The notes under the pieces were generated by a model that was not told where the DNA came from, searched no databases, and saw only the letters and a program-made list of their open reading frames with translations. 64,000 nucleotides of DNA from Swaminathania salitolerans (GTDB lineage Bacteria > Pseudomonadota > Alphaproteobacteria > Acetobacterales > Acetobacteraceae): NCBI RefSeq assembly GCF_025994315.1, contig NZ_BAQE01000005.1; one strand, 5' to 3'. A program made the position numbers and the translations under genes. Of this stretch, positions 51,060 through 59,950 are shown one piece after another. Within the stretch, counting starts at the first letter, position 1. Each line of letters opens with the position of its first letter.

Positions 51060-53990
51060 ATGGCGATCTATAACGTAAATAATGGCGCCTCGATATCGGG
51101 GACCGGAATACCATGGAATTCCGGCTCGACGAGATATGACAGCGTGGTCGTATCGAATGGCGGCAGTGTCACCGATCTCGGCGTCAGAAACGGTGGCTCC
51201 CTCATCATAGGCAGCGGCGGAATCGCGATCAGCACCGTGATTTCAAGCGGGGGAACCCTGACATTCGTCGGAGGCGGAATCGGGGGGTGGACCACCCTCC
51301 TTCCCGGAGGCACCCTGAATATCGGATCGGGCACGGTTCTCGATGTCCAGCACCAGACGTCCCTCGTCGCAACCTCGGGTGCAAGCTTCAATGTCTTCTC
51401 CGGCGGCGTCCTTTCGCGTGCCGATATCGGAGACGGAGGCTTCCTGACGGTCAGTGCCGGAGGAAATGCCCTCAGCACCGTGATCTCGCGCGGCGGTACC
51501 CTGACTTTCATGGGGGGCGGTTCGGGGGCCTACACCACCCTCCTGCCCGGTGGCACCATGAATATCGGATCGGGCACGATATACGATAACCAGTATCAGA
51601 CCTCCCTGGTCGCAACCTCAGGTGCAAGCTTCAACGTCTTCTCCGGTGGCGTCCTGTCGCGTGCCGAACTCGGAGACGGGGGCACCATGACGGTCGATAC
51701 CGGAGGAAATGCCCTCAGCACCGTGATCTCGCGCGGCGGTACCCTGACTTTCATGGGGGGCGGTTCGGGGGCCTACACCACCCTCCTGCCCGGTGGCACC
51801 ATGAATATCGGATCGGGCACGATATACGATAACCAGTATCAGACCTCCCTGGTCGCAACTTCGGGTGCAAGCTTCAACGTCTTCTCCGGTGGCGTCCTGT
51901 CACGTGCCGAACTCGGAGACGGGGGCACCATGACGGTCGATACCGGAGGAAATGCCTTCAGCACCGTGATCTCGCGCGGCGGTTCCCTGACTTTCATGGG
52001 AGGCGGTTCGGGGGCTTACACCACCCTCCTGCCCGGTGGCACCATGAATATCGGATCGGGCACGATATACGACAACCAGCACCAGACGTCCCTGGTCGCA
52101 ACCTCGGGTGCCAGCTTCAATGTCTTCTCCGGTGGTGTCCTGTCGCGTGCCGATATCGGGGATGGAGGCACCTTGACGGTCAGTGCCGGTGGCGTTCTCC
52201 ATGACGTCAATGTCACGAATGGCGGGGCCCTTTCCGTGAACTCGGGCGGAACACTCTCGGGCGCGACGATCGATACCGGCGGCACGGCCATTTTTGCCGC
52301 AGGCGCAGACGAGACGGGCGTGACGCTCAATGGCGGAACGATCAGCGCCTTCAATTCGCCGCCTTCCGTAATCTGGGGCAGTGGCGGAGGAACGCTGGTT
52401 CTGGAGAGCGGGTCGGTCGATAACGAGGAAAGACCGCTGGCAGGCGATGCCAGGATCGTGGTCAATTCAGGGGCAAGGCTTTCCAGCGCCGTCCTGCAGT
52501 CAGGCAACTCACTGATCGTCTCGGCTGGTGCCAGTGTCGCAGAGGCGAGCGTGTCCGGCGGAGCCACGTTCTCCGCAGCCAGCGGTGCCTCCCTTACCGG
52601 AGTCGTCACGCTCCAGGATGGCGGCACTGCCACGATCTGGGGCACCACGGGCGGCGCAATCAATCTGGTTGGCGATCGCAATAACGGCCTGACGATCTCG
52701 GGAATGGAAAACGGCGGCACGGTGGGAACGGCCATCATCGGCTGGAGCGGCAGCGGACCCGGAAATTCGGACCGGATCGCCCTGGCAGGCGTCTCCCCCG
52801 CAGGGGCGATCTATACCTATCCCTCCAACGATCAGGTCGTCATCACGCTGGGTAATGGCAAGACCGTCACCCTCACGATCCCCGGCGTCAGGAGCACCGG
52901 CTTCCTTCTCGTTTCCGACGGTTCGGGCGGCGCCTTTGCCGAGGTGTGTTTTCTCGCGGGCAGCATGATTCGCACAGAGGAAGGAGATGTACCGATCGAG
53001 ACGCTCCGGATCGGTGACACCATCACGACCCATGACTGGCGCACGAATCGCCCCGCAACCCGCCCTGTCGCCTGGATCGGAAAGGCACGCTGCCAGATCC
53101 GCCCGCATCTTCCCGAAAATGCCGCCGGCTATCCCGTGCGCGTCCTGAAAGATGCCATTTCAGACGGCGTCCCTTACAAGGACATGCTGATCACGGCTGA
53201 GCACTGCCTCTTCTTCGAGGGGAAATTCATCCCTGTACGTATGCTCGTGAATGGCCGGTCGATCTTCTACGACACGTCGATCACCGCTTACGACTACTAT
53301 CATGTGGAAACGGAAGATCATGCCGTCATCATGGCAGATGGCATGCTGACGGAAAGCTATCTCGATACCGGAAATCGCTCCGCCTTCCGACAGGAAAGAA
53401 AGATCGTCGCCTTCCCCGGACATGCGAAAACATGGGACAGGGATGCAGCCGCACCGGTCGCCGTCTCCCGTCCGGAGGTCGAGCCGCTTTTTCGCCGTCT
53501 GGAAAACAGGGCTCGCGATGCCGGTCTGGCGGCGGTCGCAGAGAGGCCGGAGCTCACGGATGACAGCAATCTTCATCTCGTGACGGAGGGCGGCGTCGTC
53601 ATCCGACCGGCGCGCGAGTCGAACGGACGGGCAATCTTCCTGATTCCGTCGGATCTCGGAAGCGTTCGCATCGTCTCCAATGCGAGCTGCCCCAGCGACG
53701 CCATCGGCCCCTTTGTGGACGACCGGCGAACCCTCGGCGTCCTGATCGGTGAGATCACTCTGTTCGAAGGCGCAAGCGCGCGCAGGCTGACGGCACATCT
53801 GACGAATCCCGACCTCGCCGGATGGGAACGTGTCGAATCGCAAACCATGCGCTGGACCACGGGTTCCGCCTTGCTGCCGCTCGGACCTCGTTCGTGCAGC
53901 GACATCGCGGCTCTGGCGGTCGAGATCAGGGCTGCGGGCCCGTATCTCATTCAACCGGCCCGGGAGATGCGGAGGAAGGACGTCTCCTGA
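51060..53990 (+). CDS. secreted repeat protein with C-terminal Hint domain
   Basis: This 976-residue protein has an N-terminal region of AIDA/autotransporter-like Gly-Ser-rich beta repeats (about 1-620), including near-identical 81-residue units, then a Hint_2 domain (about 640-790). The Hint start VCFLAGSMIRTEEGDVPIETLRIGD carries the nucleophilic Cys, and ITAEHCLFF carries the conserved His. A tail of about 180 residues follows. The family is frequent in acetic acid bacteria and may self-cleave. There is no classical signal peptide or beta-barrel anchor, so type I-like or another export route is needed. The ATG at 51060 follows GGAAG. Confidence 0.82.
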   Translation: MAIYNVNNGASISGTGIPWNSGSTRYDSVVVSNGGSVTDLGVRNGGSLIIGSGGIAISTVISSGGTLTFVGGGIGGWTTLLPGGTLNIGSGTVLDVQHQTSLVATSGASFNVFSGGVLSRADIGDGGFLTVSAGGNALSTVISRGGTLTFMGGGSGAYTTLLPGGTMNIGSGTIYDNQYQTSLVATSGASFNVFSGGVLSRAELGDGGTMTVDTGGNALSTVISRGGTLTFMGGGSGAYTTLLPGGTMNIGSGTIYDNQYQTSLVATSGASFNVFSGGVLSRAELGDGGTMTVDTGGNAFSTVISRGGSLTFMGGGSGAYTTLLPGGTMNIGSGTIYDNQHQTSLVATSGASFNVFSGGVLSRADIGDGGTLTVSAGGVLHDVNVTNGGALSVNSGGTLSGATIDTGGTAIFAAGADETGVTLNGGTISAFNSPPSVIWGSGGGTLVLESGSVDNEERPLAGDARIVVNSGARLSSAVLQSGNSLIVSAGASVAEASVSGGATFSAASGASLTGVVTLQDGGTATIWGTTGGAINLVGDRNNGLTISGMENGGTVGTAIIGWSGSGPGNSDRIALAGVSPAGAIYTYPSNDQVVITLGNGKTVTLTIPGVRSTGFLLVSDGSGGAFAEVCFLAGSMIRTEEGDVPIETLRIGDTITTHDWRTNRPATRPVAWIGKARCQIRPHLPENAAGYPVRVLKDAISDGVPYKDMLITAEHCLFFEGKFIPVRMLVNGRSIFYDTSITAYDYYHVETEDHAVIMADGMLTESYLDTGNRSAFRQERKIVAFPGHAKTWDRDAAAPVAVSRPEVEPLFRRLENRARDAGLAAVAERPELTDDSNLHLVTEGGVVIRPARESNGRAIFLIPSDLGSVRIVSNASCPSDAIGPFVDDRRTLGVLIGEITLFEGASARRLTAHLTNPDLAGWERVESQTMRWTTGSALLPLGPRSCSDIAALAVEIRAAGPYLIQPAREMRRKDVS
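51238..52190 (+). repeat. 243-nt tandem repeats in Hint adhesin gene
   Basis: Units begin at 51238, 51481, 51724 and 51967, exactly 243 nt (81 residues) apart; the last is partial in its 3' part. Units two and three are almost identical, whereas the first is more diverged. Each unit holds GAYTTLLPGGTMNIGSGTI and SFNVFSGGVLSRA. Confidence 0.9.
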
Positions 53991-54216
53991 AGCTGCGCCC
54001 GGAGTCGAATGCCTCGGGAGCGGGCGCCTCCGGGCGAGGGGGAGGTTCTCCCTCGGGAGGGCGCCGCGTTCGTCACCCGGACAGGCGGATGGGTGCATCG
54101 CACCTCCGCTTTCCCGCCCCATCCCGTCAGGCACGACCGATCGGCCCGGATCGGATCGGGTCGGACAGTTCCGGCAAATTCCGTGACATTGCAGCCGGGC
54201 CCGACAGCGGAAACAG

Positions 54217-54245
54217 AAAAAGGGGGACGTTTCCGTCCCCCTTTT
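54217..54245. terminator. bidirectional intrinsic terminator
   Basis: AAAAAGGGGGACG and CGTCCCCCTTTT form a stem with a TTTC-like loop. It sits between the Hint gene (plus) and the His-rich gene (minus) and ends in T runs in both directions. Confidence 0.82.
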
Positions 54246-54267
54246 CCCTCGTCGATGACAGGACCGA

Positions 54268-54573
54268 TCAGTTGCCGGACGCATCCTTCTCGGCGGCGGC
54301 TTCTGCGCTCTTCTTGTGATGCTTGTGCTTGTGCTTATGCTTGTGCTTGCCCTTGTGGCCGTGCTTGCCCTTGGAGGACATGGCCTTCTCCTCAGGCTGG
54401 GCGGCGGGTGCAGCCTCGGAAGCGGGCGCAGGCGGTGTCGCTTCCGGCGTGGCTGCCGTCGGCGCAGCGGCCGCGGGCGCCGGATCCTGTGCGGTCTGGG
54501 CGAAAGCGGGGGCGCTCAGCGACATGGCGAGTGCGGTGACACCGGTGAGAAGCCGACGATTGAAAACGAGCAT
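54268..54573 (-). CDS. exported His/Lys-rich and Ala/Pro-rich protein
   Basis: I do not recognise a family for this 101-residue protein. A signal peptide (LLTGVTALAMSLSAPAFAQ) leads into an Ala/Pro/Thr/Glu linker (about 27-62) and a strongly basic block from residue 66 in which Lys and His alternate (KHGHKGKHKHKHKHKHHKK), before an acidic-Ala tail. The alternate His could bind Ni, Zn, Cu or haem, and the charge could bind nucleic acid or anionic polymer. The region is built by a 6-nt repeat, so the length of the block probably varies. The product would be periplasmic. Confidence 0.72.
   Translation of the reverse strand: MLVFNRRLLTGVTALAMSLSAPAFAQTAQDPAPAAAAPTAATPEATPPAPASEAAPAAQPEEKAMSSKGKHGHKGKHKHKHKHKHHKKSAEAAAEKDASGN
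54315..54372 (-). repeat. 6-nt repeat coding Lys-His alternation
   Basis: A GTGCTT-type hexanucleotide (AAGCAC on the coding strand) is repeated with small changes and encodes the alternating Lys-His block. Confidence 0.7.
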
Positions 54574-54760
54574 GGAACGCGCTCCAGAAAAAAGATTCGG
54601 AAAGTCACAGCCTGCATCCCGACCGTAATCCGGAGGGGCGTTCTAATGACCGACCTGACGATATCAGTCTTTTTTCTTGCCGTCTCGAGGGAAAATTTGA
54701 TGAAATGACGGTAATTACACAGTAAAGGCGCCATTTTGCCCTAATGCCGACATGTTGACG

Positions 54761-54794
54761 AAAAGGGCTGCCGGATCACTCCGGCAGCCCTTTT
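54761..54794 (-). terminator. intrinsic terminator after typA
   Basis: AAAAGGGCTGCCGGA and TCCGGCAGCCCTTTT form a perfect stem around TCAC just beyond the typA stop, with T runs on either side. It can also end rightward transcripts. Confidence 0.85.
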
Positions 54795-54818
54795 CGTTGA
54801 ACACGGATATCGACAGGA

Positions 54819-56642
54819 TCAGTTGTCGCTCTTGACCTTGGACATACGCTTGCGCTCGTTCGGGTCGAGATAACGCTTGCGGATACGCACGGCTGAGGGC
54901 GTGACCTCCACCAGCTCGTCATCCTCGATATAGGCAATGGCCTGCTCGAGGCTCATCTTGCGCGGCGGGATCAGCAGAAGCGCGTCGTCCTTGCCGGCAG
55001 CGCGGATATTGGTCAGCTTCTTTTCACGGATGGCATTCACTTCGAGGTCGTTCTCTCGCGAATGCTCGCCAAGGATCATGCCCGTATAGATCTTCTCGCC
55101 TGCCTCGACGAAGAGCGTGCCGCGATCCTGCAAGGAGAACAGGGCATACTGCGTGGTCGCACCGTCTTCCGCCGAGATCAGCGAGCCGTTGCGACGGCCG
55201 TCGATCGTGCCTGCATAGGGCTTATAGCCCGCGAACAGACGGTTCATGATGCCGGTACCGCGCGTATCGGTCAGGAACTCACCGTGATAGCCGATCAGGC
55301 CGCGCGACGGGATGAGGAAGGTCAGGCGCACCTTGTCGCCGCCCGACGGACGCATGTCCTGCATCACGCCCTTGCGGATCGACATCTTCTCGACGACCAC
55401 GCCCGAATAGGGCTCGTCGACATCGACCAGAACCTCTTCGTAGGGCTCTTCCCGCTCGCCGGTTTCTTCGTTGTTCCGGAAAAGAACGCGCGGACGCCCG
55501 ATGGTCAGCTCGAACCCTTCGCGACGCATCGTCTCGATAAGGACGCCGAGCTGGAGTTCACCACGACCGGCGACCTCGAAAGCCTCGCTTTCGGCGCTCT
55601 CGGTCACCTTGATGGCGACATTGCCTTCGGTTTCCTTGAACAGACGGTCACGGATCTGGCGCGACGTTACCTTCTTGCCTTCGCGACCGCCCAGAGGGCC
55701 GTCATTGATGCGGAAGGTCATCGACAGGGTCGGCGGATCGACCGGGGTCGAGGGCAGAGGCGCATCGAGCGACGGATCGGCGATGGTGTCGGGAATGGTC
55801 GCGTCGGACAGACCGGCCACGGCCACGATGTCACCGGCTTCGGCTTCATCCACCGGCACGCGGTCCAGACCGCGGAACGACAGCAGCTTGGTCAGGCGAC
55901 CCGTCTCGACTATCGTGCCATCGGGACGCAGCACGCGCACCGGCATGTTCACGCGGGCGCGCCCCTGCTCGATACGTCCCGTCAGGATGCGGCCAAGGAA
56001 GTTGTCGCTTTCGAGAATGGTCGAAACCATGCCGAAAGGCGCATCCTTGTCGAGGCCCGGCGTGGGCACATGGCGCAGCACCAGATCGAACAGCGGCGAC
56101 AGATCCTTGCGGGGGCCGTTCATTTCCAGATCGGCCCAGCCCTGACGGCCCGAAGCGTAGAGCATCGGGAAGTCGAGCTGATGCTCGTCGGCGCCCAAAG
56201 CTGCGAACAGGTCGAAGATCTCTTCATGAACCTCGTCGGGGCGTGCATCGCCACGATCGATCTTGTTCACGACCACGATCGGACGCAGGCCGCGGGCCAG
56301 TGCCTTGCCCAGCACGAACTTGGTCTGCGGCAGAGCGCCCTCGGCCGAGTCGACCAGGATGATCGCACCGTCCACCATGCTCAGGATACGCTCGACCTCG
56401 CCGCCGAAATCGGCATGGCCCGGGGTATCGATGATGTTGATGCGCGTCTCGTTCCAGACGACCGAGGTGCATTTGGCAAGAATGGTGATGCCGCGCTCAC
56501 GCTCGAGATCGTTGCTGTCCATGGCGCGCTCGGCGACATGCTGGTTTTCGCGGAACGAGCCGGATTGCTTGAGAAGCTGGTCGACAAGGGTGGTCTTGCC
56601 ATGATCGACATGCGCGATAATGGCGATGTTACGGATTTCCAT
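54819..56642 (-). CDS. typA: translational GTPase TypA/BipA
   Basis: TypA is a ribosome-associated GTPase that supports 50S assembly and stress growth. The 607-residue protein has the P-loop AHVDHGKT near residue 10, DTPGHADFGGEVER, NKIDR, and the elongation-factor domains II to V with the TypA-specific C-terminal segment (LRAAGKDDALLLIPPRKMSLEQAIAYIEDDELVEVTP). The start at 56642 gives the normal length. No gene is coupled to it. Confidence 0.96.
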   Translation of the reverse strand: MEIRNIAIIAHVDHGKTTLVDQLLKQSGSFRENQHVAERAMDSNDLERERGITILAKCTSVVWNETRINIIDTPGHADFGGEVERILSMVDGAIILVDSAEGALPQTKFVLGKALARGLRPIVVVNKIDRGDARPDEVHEEIFDLFAALGADEHQLDFPMLYASGRQGWADLEMNGPRKDLSPLFDLVLRHVPTPGLDKDAPFGMVSTILESDNFLGRILTGRIEQGRARVNMPVRVLRPDGTIVETGRLTKLLSFRGLDRVPVDEAEAGDIVAVAGLSDATIPDTIADPSLDAPLPSTPVDPPTLSMTFRINDGPLGGREGKKVTSRQIRDRLFKETEGNVAIKVTESAESEAFEVAGRGELQLGVLIETMRREGFELTIGRPRVLFRNNEETGEREEPYEEVLVDVDEPYSGVVVEKMSIRKGVMQDMRPSGGDKVRLTFLIPSRGLIGYHGEFLTDTRGTGIMNRLFAGYKPYAGTIDGRRNGSLISAEDGATTQYALFSLQDRGTLFVEAGEKIYTGMILGEHSRENDLEVNAIREKKLTNIRAAGKDDALLLIPPRKMSLEQAIAYIEDDELVEVTPSAVRIRKRYLDPNERKRMSKVKSDN

Positions 56643-56964
56643 GAAGCGGTCCTGATCGGGCTTGCAGGGTCGTGCCCTGCCGGATCGCTCCCTGGGAACG
56701 ATACAAAGCCGGGACTGACGGATTGGCCGTGTTCTGCACAATTTCGCGGCGCAACGCAATCGAAGGTTCGATTACAACGCCGGGGAAGCGGCCAGGGGAT
56801 GGATCGGATGGTCGATTATTCCCCTTTTGCGGAGGGAAACGCAAAGGCGACCGAAGCGGCGCGGATCGGGATCGCGACCGGGTCGACCCGACAGGATCGA
56901 ACCCGGACACCGCATGCATTCCGGCCCGCAAGGCCTGCGTCAGCCCGTTGCGGACCGTGCGTCT
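56643..56964. other. intergenic gap between typA and adenosine kinase-like gene
   Basis: This 322-bp gap contains the leader of typA on the minus strand. I see no gene, known RNA or strong terminator. The typA promoter should lie near its right part. Confidence 0.4.
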
Positions 56965-57942
56965 TCAGACGCGCAGAGTGAATGTTTCCGACGGGCGGGC
57001 GCCCATATGGGTGATGATCGCGGCAGCGGCGCGATTGCCGAGCGCGGCGCAGGCCTCGAGCGTATGCGCGTTTGCCAGGGCGGCAAGGAAGCCCGCCGCG
57101 AACGCATCTCCGGCACCTGTCGTGTCCACCACCGCCACGGAATCGGTCGGCACGGCGCGGCTTTTCCCTTCCGAGATCACGACGGCGCCTTTCTCGCTGC
57201 GGGTGAGCACGACGAGCGCTGCATCCCGACCCGCCGCTTCTGCGGCGACATCGAAGGACTCGGTCTCGTACAGCGCGCAGATTTCTGCCTCGTTCGCAAA
57301 AAGGATATCGATATGACCGGCCACGAGCGCACGGAAGGCAGCGCGGTGACGCGCCACGCAGAATGTGTCGGACAGGGTCAGGGCAACGCGACGCCCGGCA
57401 GCATGGGCGGTTCTGGCAGCGAGAACGAAGGCCTCCTGGGCGCGCTCCTTGTCGAAGAGATAGCCCTCCATATACGTCACCGCAGCGCTGGAGACGGCAT
57501 CGCGATCGACATCCTCGGGGCCGAATTCCGTGCAGATCCCGAGATAGGTATGCATGGTGCGCTGGCCGTCCGGCGTCACGAGAATGATACAGCGGGCCGT
57601 GGGACGATCGGCATTCTCGACCGGCACGGACGGATAGGCCAGCCCCTGGGCGGAGAGATCCGCTGCATAGCCGAGACCGGCCTCGTCTGCCGCTACCTTG
57701 CCCAGATAGCCCACCCGGGCTCCGAGACGGGCGGCGACCACCGCCGTATTGGCGGCGGAACCGCCTCCCATCACCTCTTCCGGCACGATCCGCGCCTCGA
57801 TATCGGCGGCCTGCGCGGCGTCGATGAGCGTCATGCTGCCGGCAGGCGAGCCGAGTGCCGCCAGGGTCTCGTGCGAGACCGGCGCAAGGATATCGACGAT
57901 GGCATTTCCGATGCAGAGAAGGTCGAGAGTTGGGGCTGTCAT
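56965..57942 (-). CDS. PfkB-family carbohydrate kinase, adenosine kinase-like
   Basis: This 325-residue kinase has the PfkB signatures GGGSAANTAVVAARLG near residue 59 and DTTGAGDAFAAGFLAAL near 268, in which the catalytic Asp lies in the GAGD motif. The ATP-contacting and lid regions fit adenosine kinase-like proteins of alphaproteobacteria, which may recycle adenosine formed by SAM-dependent reactions. The ATG at 57942 has GGAGACC upstream. It stands alone on the minus strand between typA and a divergent bactofilin. Nucleoside specificity is inferred. Confidence 0.88.
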   Translation of the reverse strand: MTAPTLDLLCIGNAIVDILAPVSHETLAALGSPAGSMTLIDAAQAADIEARIVPEEVMGGGSAANTAVVAARLGARVGYLGKVAADEAGLGYAADLSAQGLAYPSVPVENADRPTARCIILVTPDGQRTMHTYLGICTEFGPEDVDRDAVSSAAVTYMEGYLFDKERAQEAFVLAARTAHAAGRRVALTLSDTFCVARHRAAFRALVAGHIDILFANEAEICALYETESFDVAAEAAGRDAALVVLTRSEKGAVVISEGKSRAVPTDSVAVVDTTGAGDAFAAGFLAALANAHTLEACAALGNRAAAAIITHMGARPSETFTLRV

Positions 57943-58250
57943 GAGGTCTCCGGAAGAGGGAAATTTCGACGTGGAACGGACATGCACGCCATGAAATCAA
58001 CACGATCGCGCCGGAATGTTCCGGGTACGTGAATGACGGGTCCGGTGCCGATCGGAACAGGCCATGACACAAGACGCAGCCAGGGTCAAAAAACCGCGGG
58101 AAACCGCAGGAAACCGGCTTGTCGGTCCCGTCCCTTAACGTGTAAGCCGGGTTGGGGTGAAAATTGTTTTCACGATGATTTCACTCCGTAATCCAAGCCG
58201 CCAGCGGCACCCGAACCGCCAACACTCAAAGAACGCGCAGCGGGGTTAAC
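57943..58250. other. divergent intergenic gap, kinase and bactofilin
   Basis: This 308-bp gap carries the start regions of both neighbours. No gene is recognised. A stretch around 58130-58200 (AACGTGTAAGC then AAAATTGTTTTCACG) is AT-richer and may contain the bactofilin promoter. Confidence 0.35.
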
Positions 58251-58946
58251 TTGTTCAAAAGACGCAAACCAGAAGAGACAGCCCCTCCGGCCTCATCCGC
58301 CGGATCGATGGCCGGTGCCGGTCAGAAACCCTCCGCCTCAGGCCCGGGCGGCTCCTCGATCTTTCCCGAACGTCCGAACCAGTCGACGGACGCCTCTTCC
58401 CCCTCTCTCGCCAAGGACTCCGCCGCGATGGGTCGTACGCCGTTCCCTGCCCCTCCCTCTCCTGCCACACCGGCCACGCCAGCCCGCCCGGCGGCCTCGG
58501 CCCCCGCATCCGCCGCGCGGCGCGATGCAACGGAACGCCGGACACTGGTCGTCGGACGCGGCATTTCCGTCCAGGGCTCGATCCAGGACGCCGAACGGCT
58601 CGTCGTGGAAGGAACGGTCGAAGCGACCCTCCTCCAGGCCACCGAGCTCTCGGTAACCCAGGGTGGCGTCTTCCGTGGTGAAATCGAGGTCGAGGACGCC
58701 GATCTGGCAGGCACGATCGACGGTACGCTGACCGTTCGCGGCAATCTGACCGTTCGCGCCACCGGGCGCCTGATCGGCAAGACGCGCACCCGCCGCCTTC
58801 AGGTCGAGGATGGCGGTCAGATCACGGGTCATCTCGAAATGATCACGGGCGACATGCCGGAACGCGCCAAGCCGGTCGAGCCGGGCCTCGCTGCCCCGCA
58901 TTCCGGCGCTTCGGAACCCGCCGAGGAAAAGACAGCCACCGCCTGA
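58251..58946 (+). CDS. bactofilin (polymer-forming cytoskeletal protein)
   Basis: Bactofilins form filaments that shape cells and locate wall enzymes. This 231-residue protein has a proline/alanine-rich N-terminal tail of about 95 residues, a beta-helix core (LVVGRGISVQGSIQDAERLVVEGTVEATLLQATELSVTQ and repeats to residue 205) and a disordered C-terminus. The best start is TTG at 58251, giving MFKRRKPEE, a usual bactofilin N-terminus; the first ATG at 58308 would remove it. It ends at a strong terminator shared with gcrA. Confidence 0.85.
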   Translation: MFKRRKPEETAPPASSAGSMAGAGQKPSASGPGGSSIFPERPNQSTDASSPSLAKDSAAMGRTPFPAPPSPATPATPARPAASAPASAARRDATERRTLVVGRGISVQGSIQDAERLVVEGTVEATLLQATELSVTQGGVFRGEIEVEDADLAGTIDGTLTVRGNLTVRATGRLIGKTRTRRLQVEDGGQITGHLEMITGDMPERAKPVEPGLAAPHSGASEPAEEKTATA

Positions 58947-58967
58947 TCCGGCCTCACACGAAGCACG

Positions 58968-59005
58968 AAAAAAAACCCGGCCTCGAACAGGACCGGGTTT
59001 TTTTT
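58968..59005. terminator. bidirectional intrinsic terminator
   Basis: Eight A, CCCGG, a loop, CCGGG and eight T form a strong hairpin between convergent bactofilin and gcrA genes; it functions in both directions. Confidence 0.87.
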
Positions 59006-59073
59006 CATCTTTCGATCGGAACGATCCTGCCGGTCCCGGCCCCCGCTGGAGGCGCCGGAACGGGATCGCCTTT

Positions 59074-59787
59074 TCAGCCGTTGCTTTCGCGCCGATCGCG
59101 CAACTTCACATAGGCGATCGCACAATGCTCGGCGCAATACGGCTTGCCCGGCACGGGCCTCGCACCGCAGAAATGAAAACCCGGCGTGCCCGGATCCCCG
59201 TTCGGCCAGCAGCAGGAGGGACCGCGCCTCGGTGAGGTCTCTGTCGTGAGCGGACGGAGAAGAGGACGGAGCATGAGATCTGGCGCCATGGTCTTGGTCT
59301 CTGCTGGTTTGCGGGTCTGTGCGGCTTTGGGGGCGGTCGGCGCGGAGGAAGAGGCCGGTGCGGGCTGATCCTGAGCCGCGGCTGTGCCTGCGGCGGAGGG
59401 CGAACGTCCTGACGGCTCGGCAGAAGCGGCGTGCCCGGACGCCGGAGCCGTCTCGGCGGCCACCATCGGCTCGGCAGGGGCCATGACCGGCGCGCTCTCC
59501 CGGACCGGCGCCGTCATGACGGTTTCGGGCAGCTCCGTCCGGGCCTGGGGCGCGCCGGAAGCGTCTTCGGAGGCGACGGCATCCTGAGAAGGCGACGCAG
59601 CCCCTGCGTCCTTGCGGCTCTTTGCCATTGCCCGGATCGGCGAAGGACGGGGCGGAAGACCGAGACGATGGGCCTTGCCGACGACGGCGTTCTTGGTGAT
59701 CGAGAGCTGACGACCGATTTCGGCCGTGGACAGTCCTTCCTGCCAAAGCGTCTGAAGACGGGTAATTATTTCGTCAGTCCATTCCAT
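59074..59787 (-). CDS. gcrA: GcrA family cell-cycle regulator
   Basis: GcrA works with sigma-70 and CcrM-methylated GANTC sites to drive cell-cycle transcription in alphaproteobacteria. The 237-residue protein has the N-terminal DNA-binding domain (MEWTDEIITRLQTLWQEGLSTAEIGRQLSITKNAVVGKAHRLGL) and a C-terminal Cys-containing domain (SCCWPNGDPGTPGFHFCGARPVPGKPYCAEHCAIAY) that contacts sigma. A long Ala/Pro/Thr-rich linker of about 120 residues connects them. The ATG has GAGGAG upstream. Confidence 0.94.
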   Translation of the reverse strand: MEWTDEIITRLQTLWQEGLSTAEIGRQLSITKNAVVGKAHRLGLPPRPSPIRAMAKSRKDAGAASPSQDAVASEDASGAPQARTELPETVMTAPVRESAPVMAPAEPMVAAETAPASGHAASAEPSGRSPSAAGTAAAQDQPAPASSSAPTAPKAAQTRKPAETKTMAPDLMLRPLLRPLTTETSPRRGPSCCWPNGDPGTPGFHFCGARPVPGKPYCAEHCAIAYVKLRDRRESNG

Positions 59788-59883
59788 CGCCCGTGCTCCT
59801 CACTCAGTCCCGTATCGTAAAAACTGGGTCTCTCGACGCGTTGCGCAATCCGTCTCGCGGATTTTTCTTTACTGAGACTGGCC

Positions 59884-59912
59884 GATAAACACACAGCTCT
59901 TGTCCAAGTCAA
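59884..59912 (-). promoter_or_regulatory. possible sigma-70 promoter for gcrA
   Basis: On the minus strand TTGACT (59907-59912) and TTTATC (59884-59889) are 17 bp apart and lie about 100 bp upstream of the gcrA ATG. The -35 match is good, the -10 match weak. Confidence 0.35.
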
Positions 59913-59950
59913 TCTGAACCCGCAAGAATTACCGCTTTATGAAGAAAATC

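Noticed and set aside
51238..52190. Regular repeats considered as a CRISPR array
   Set aside because: The unit is 243 nt, in frame, and codes for beta-repeat protein. There are no short repeats with unique spacers.
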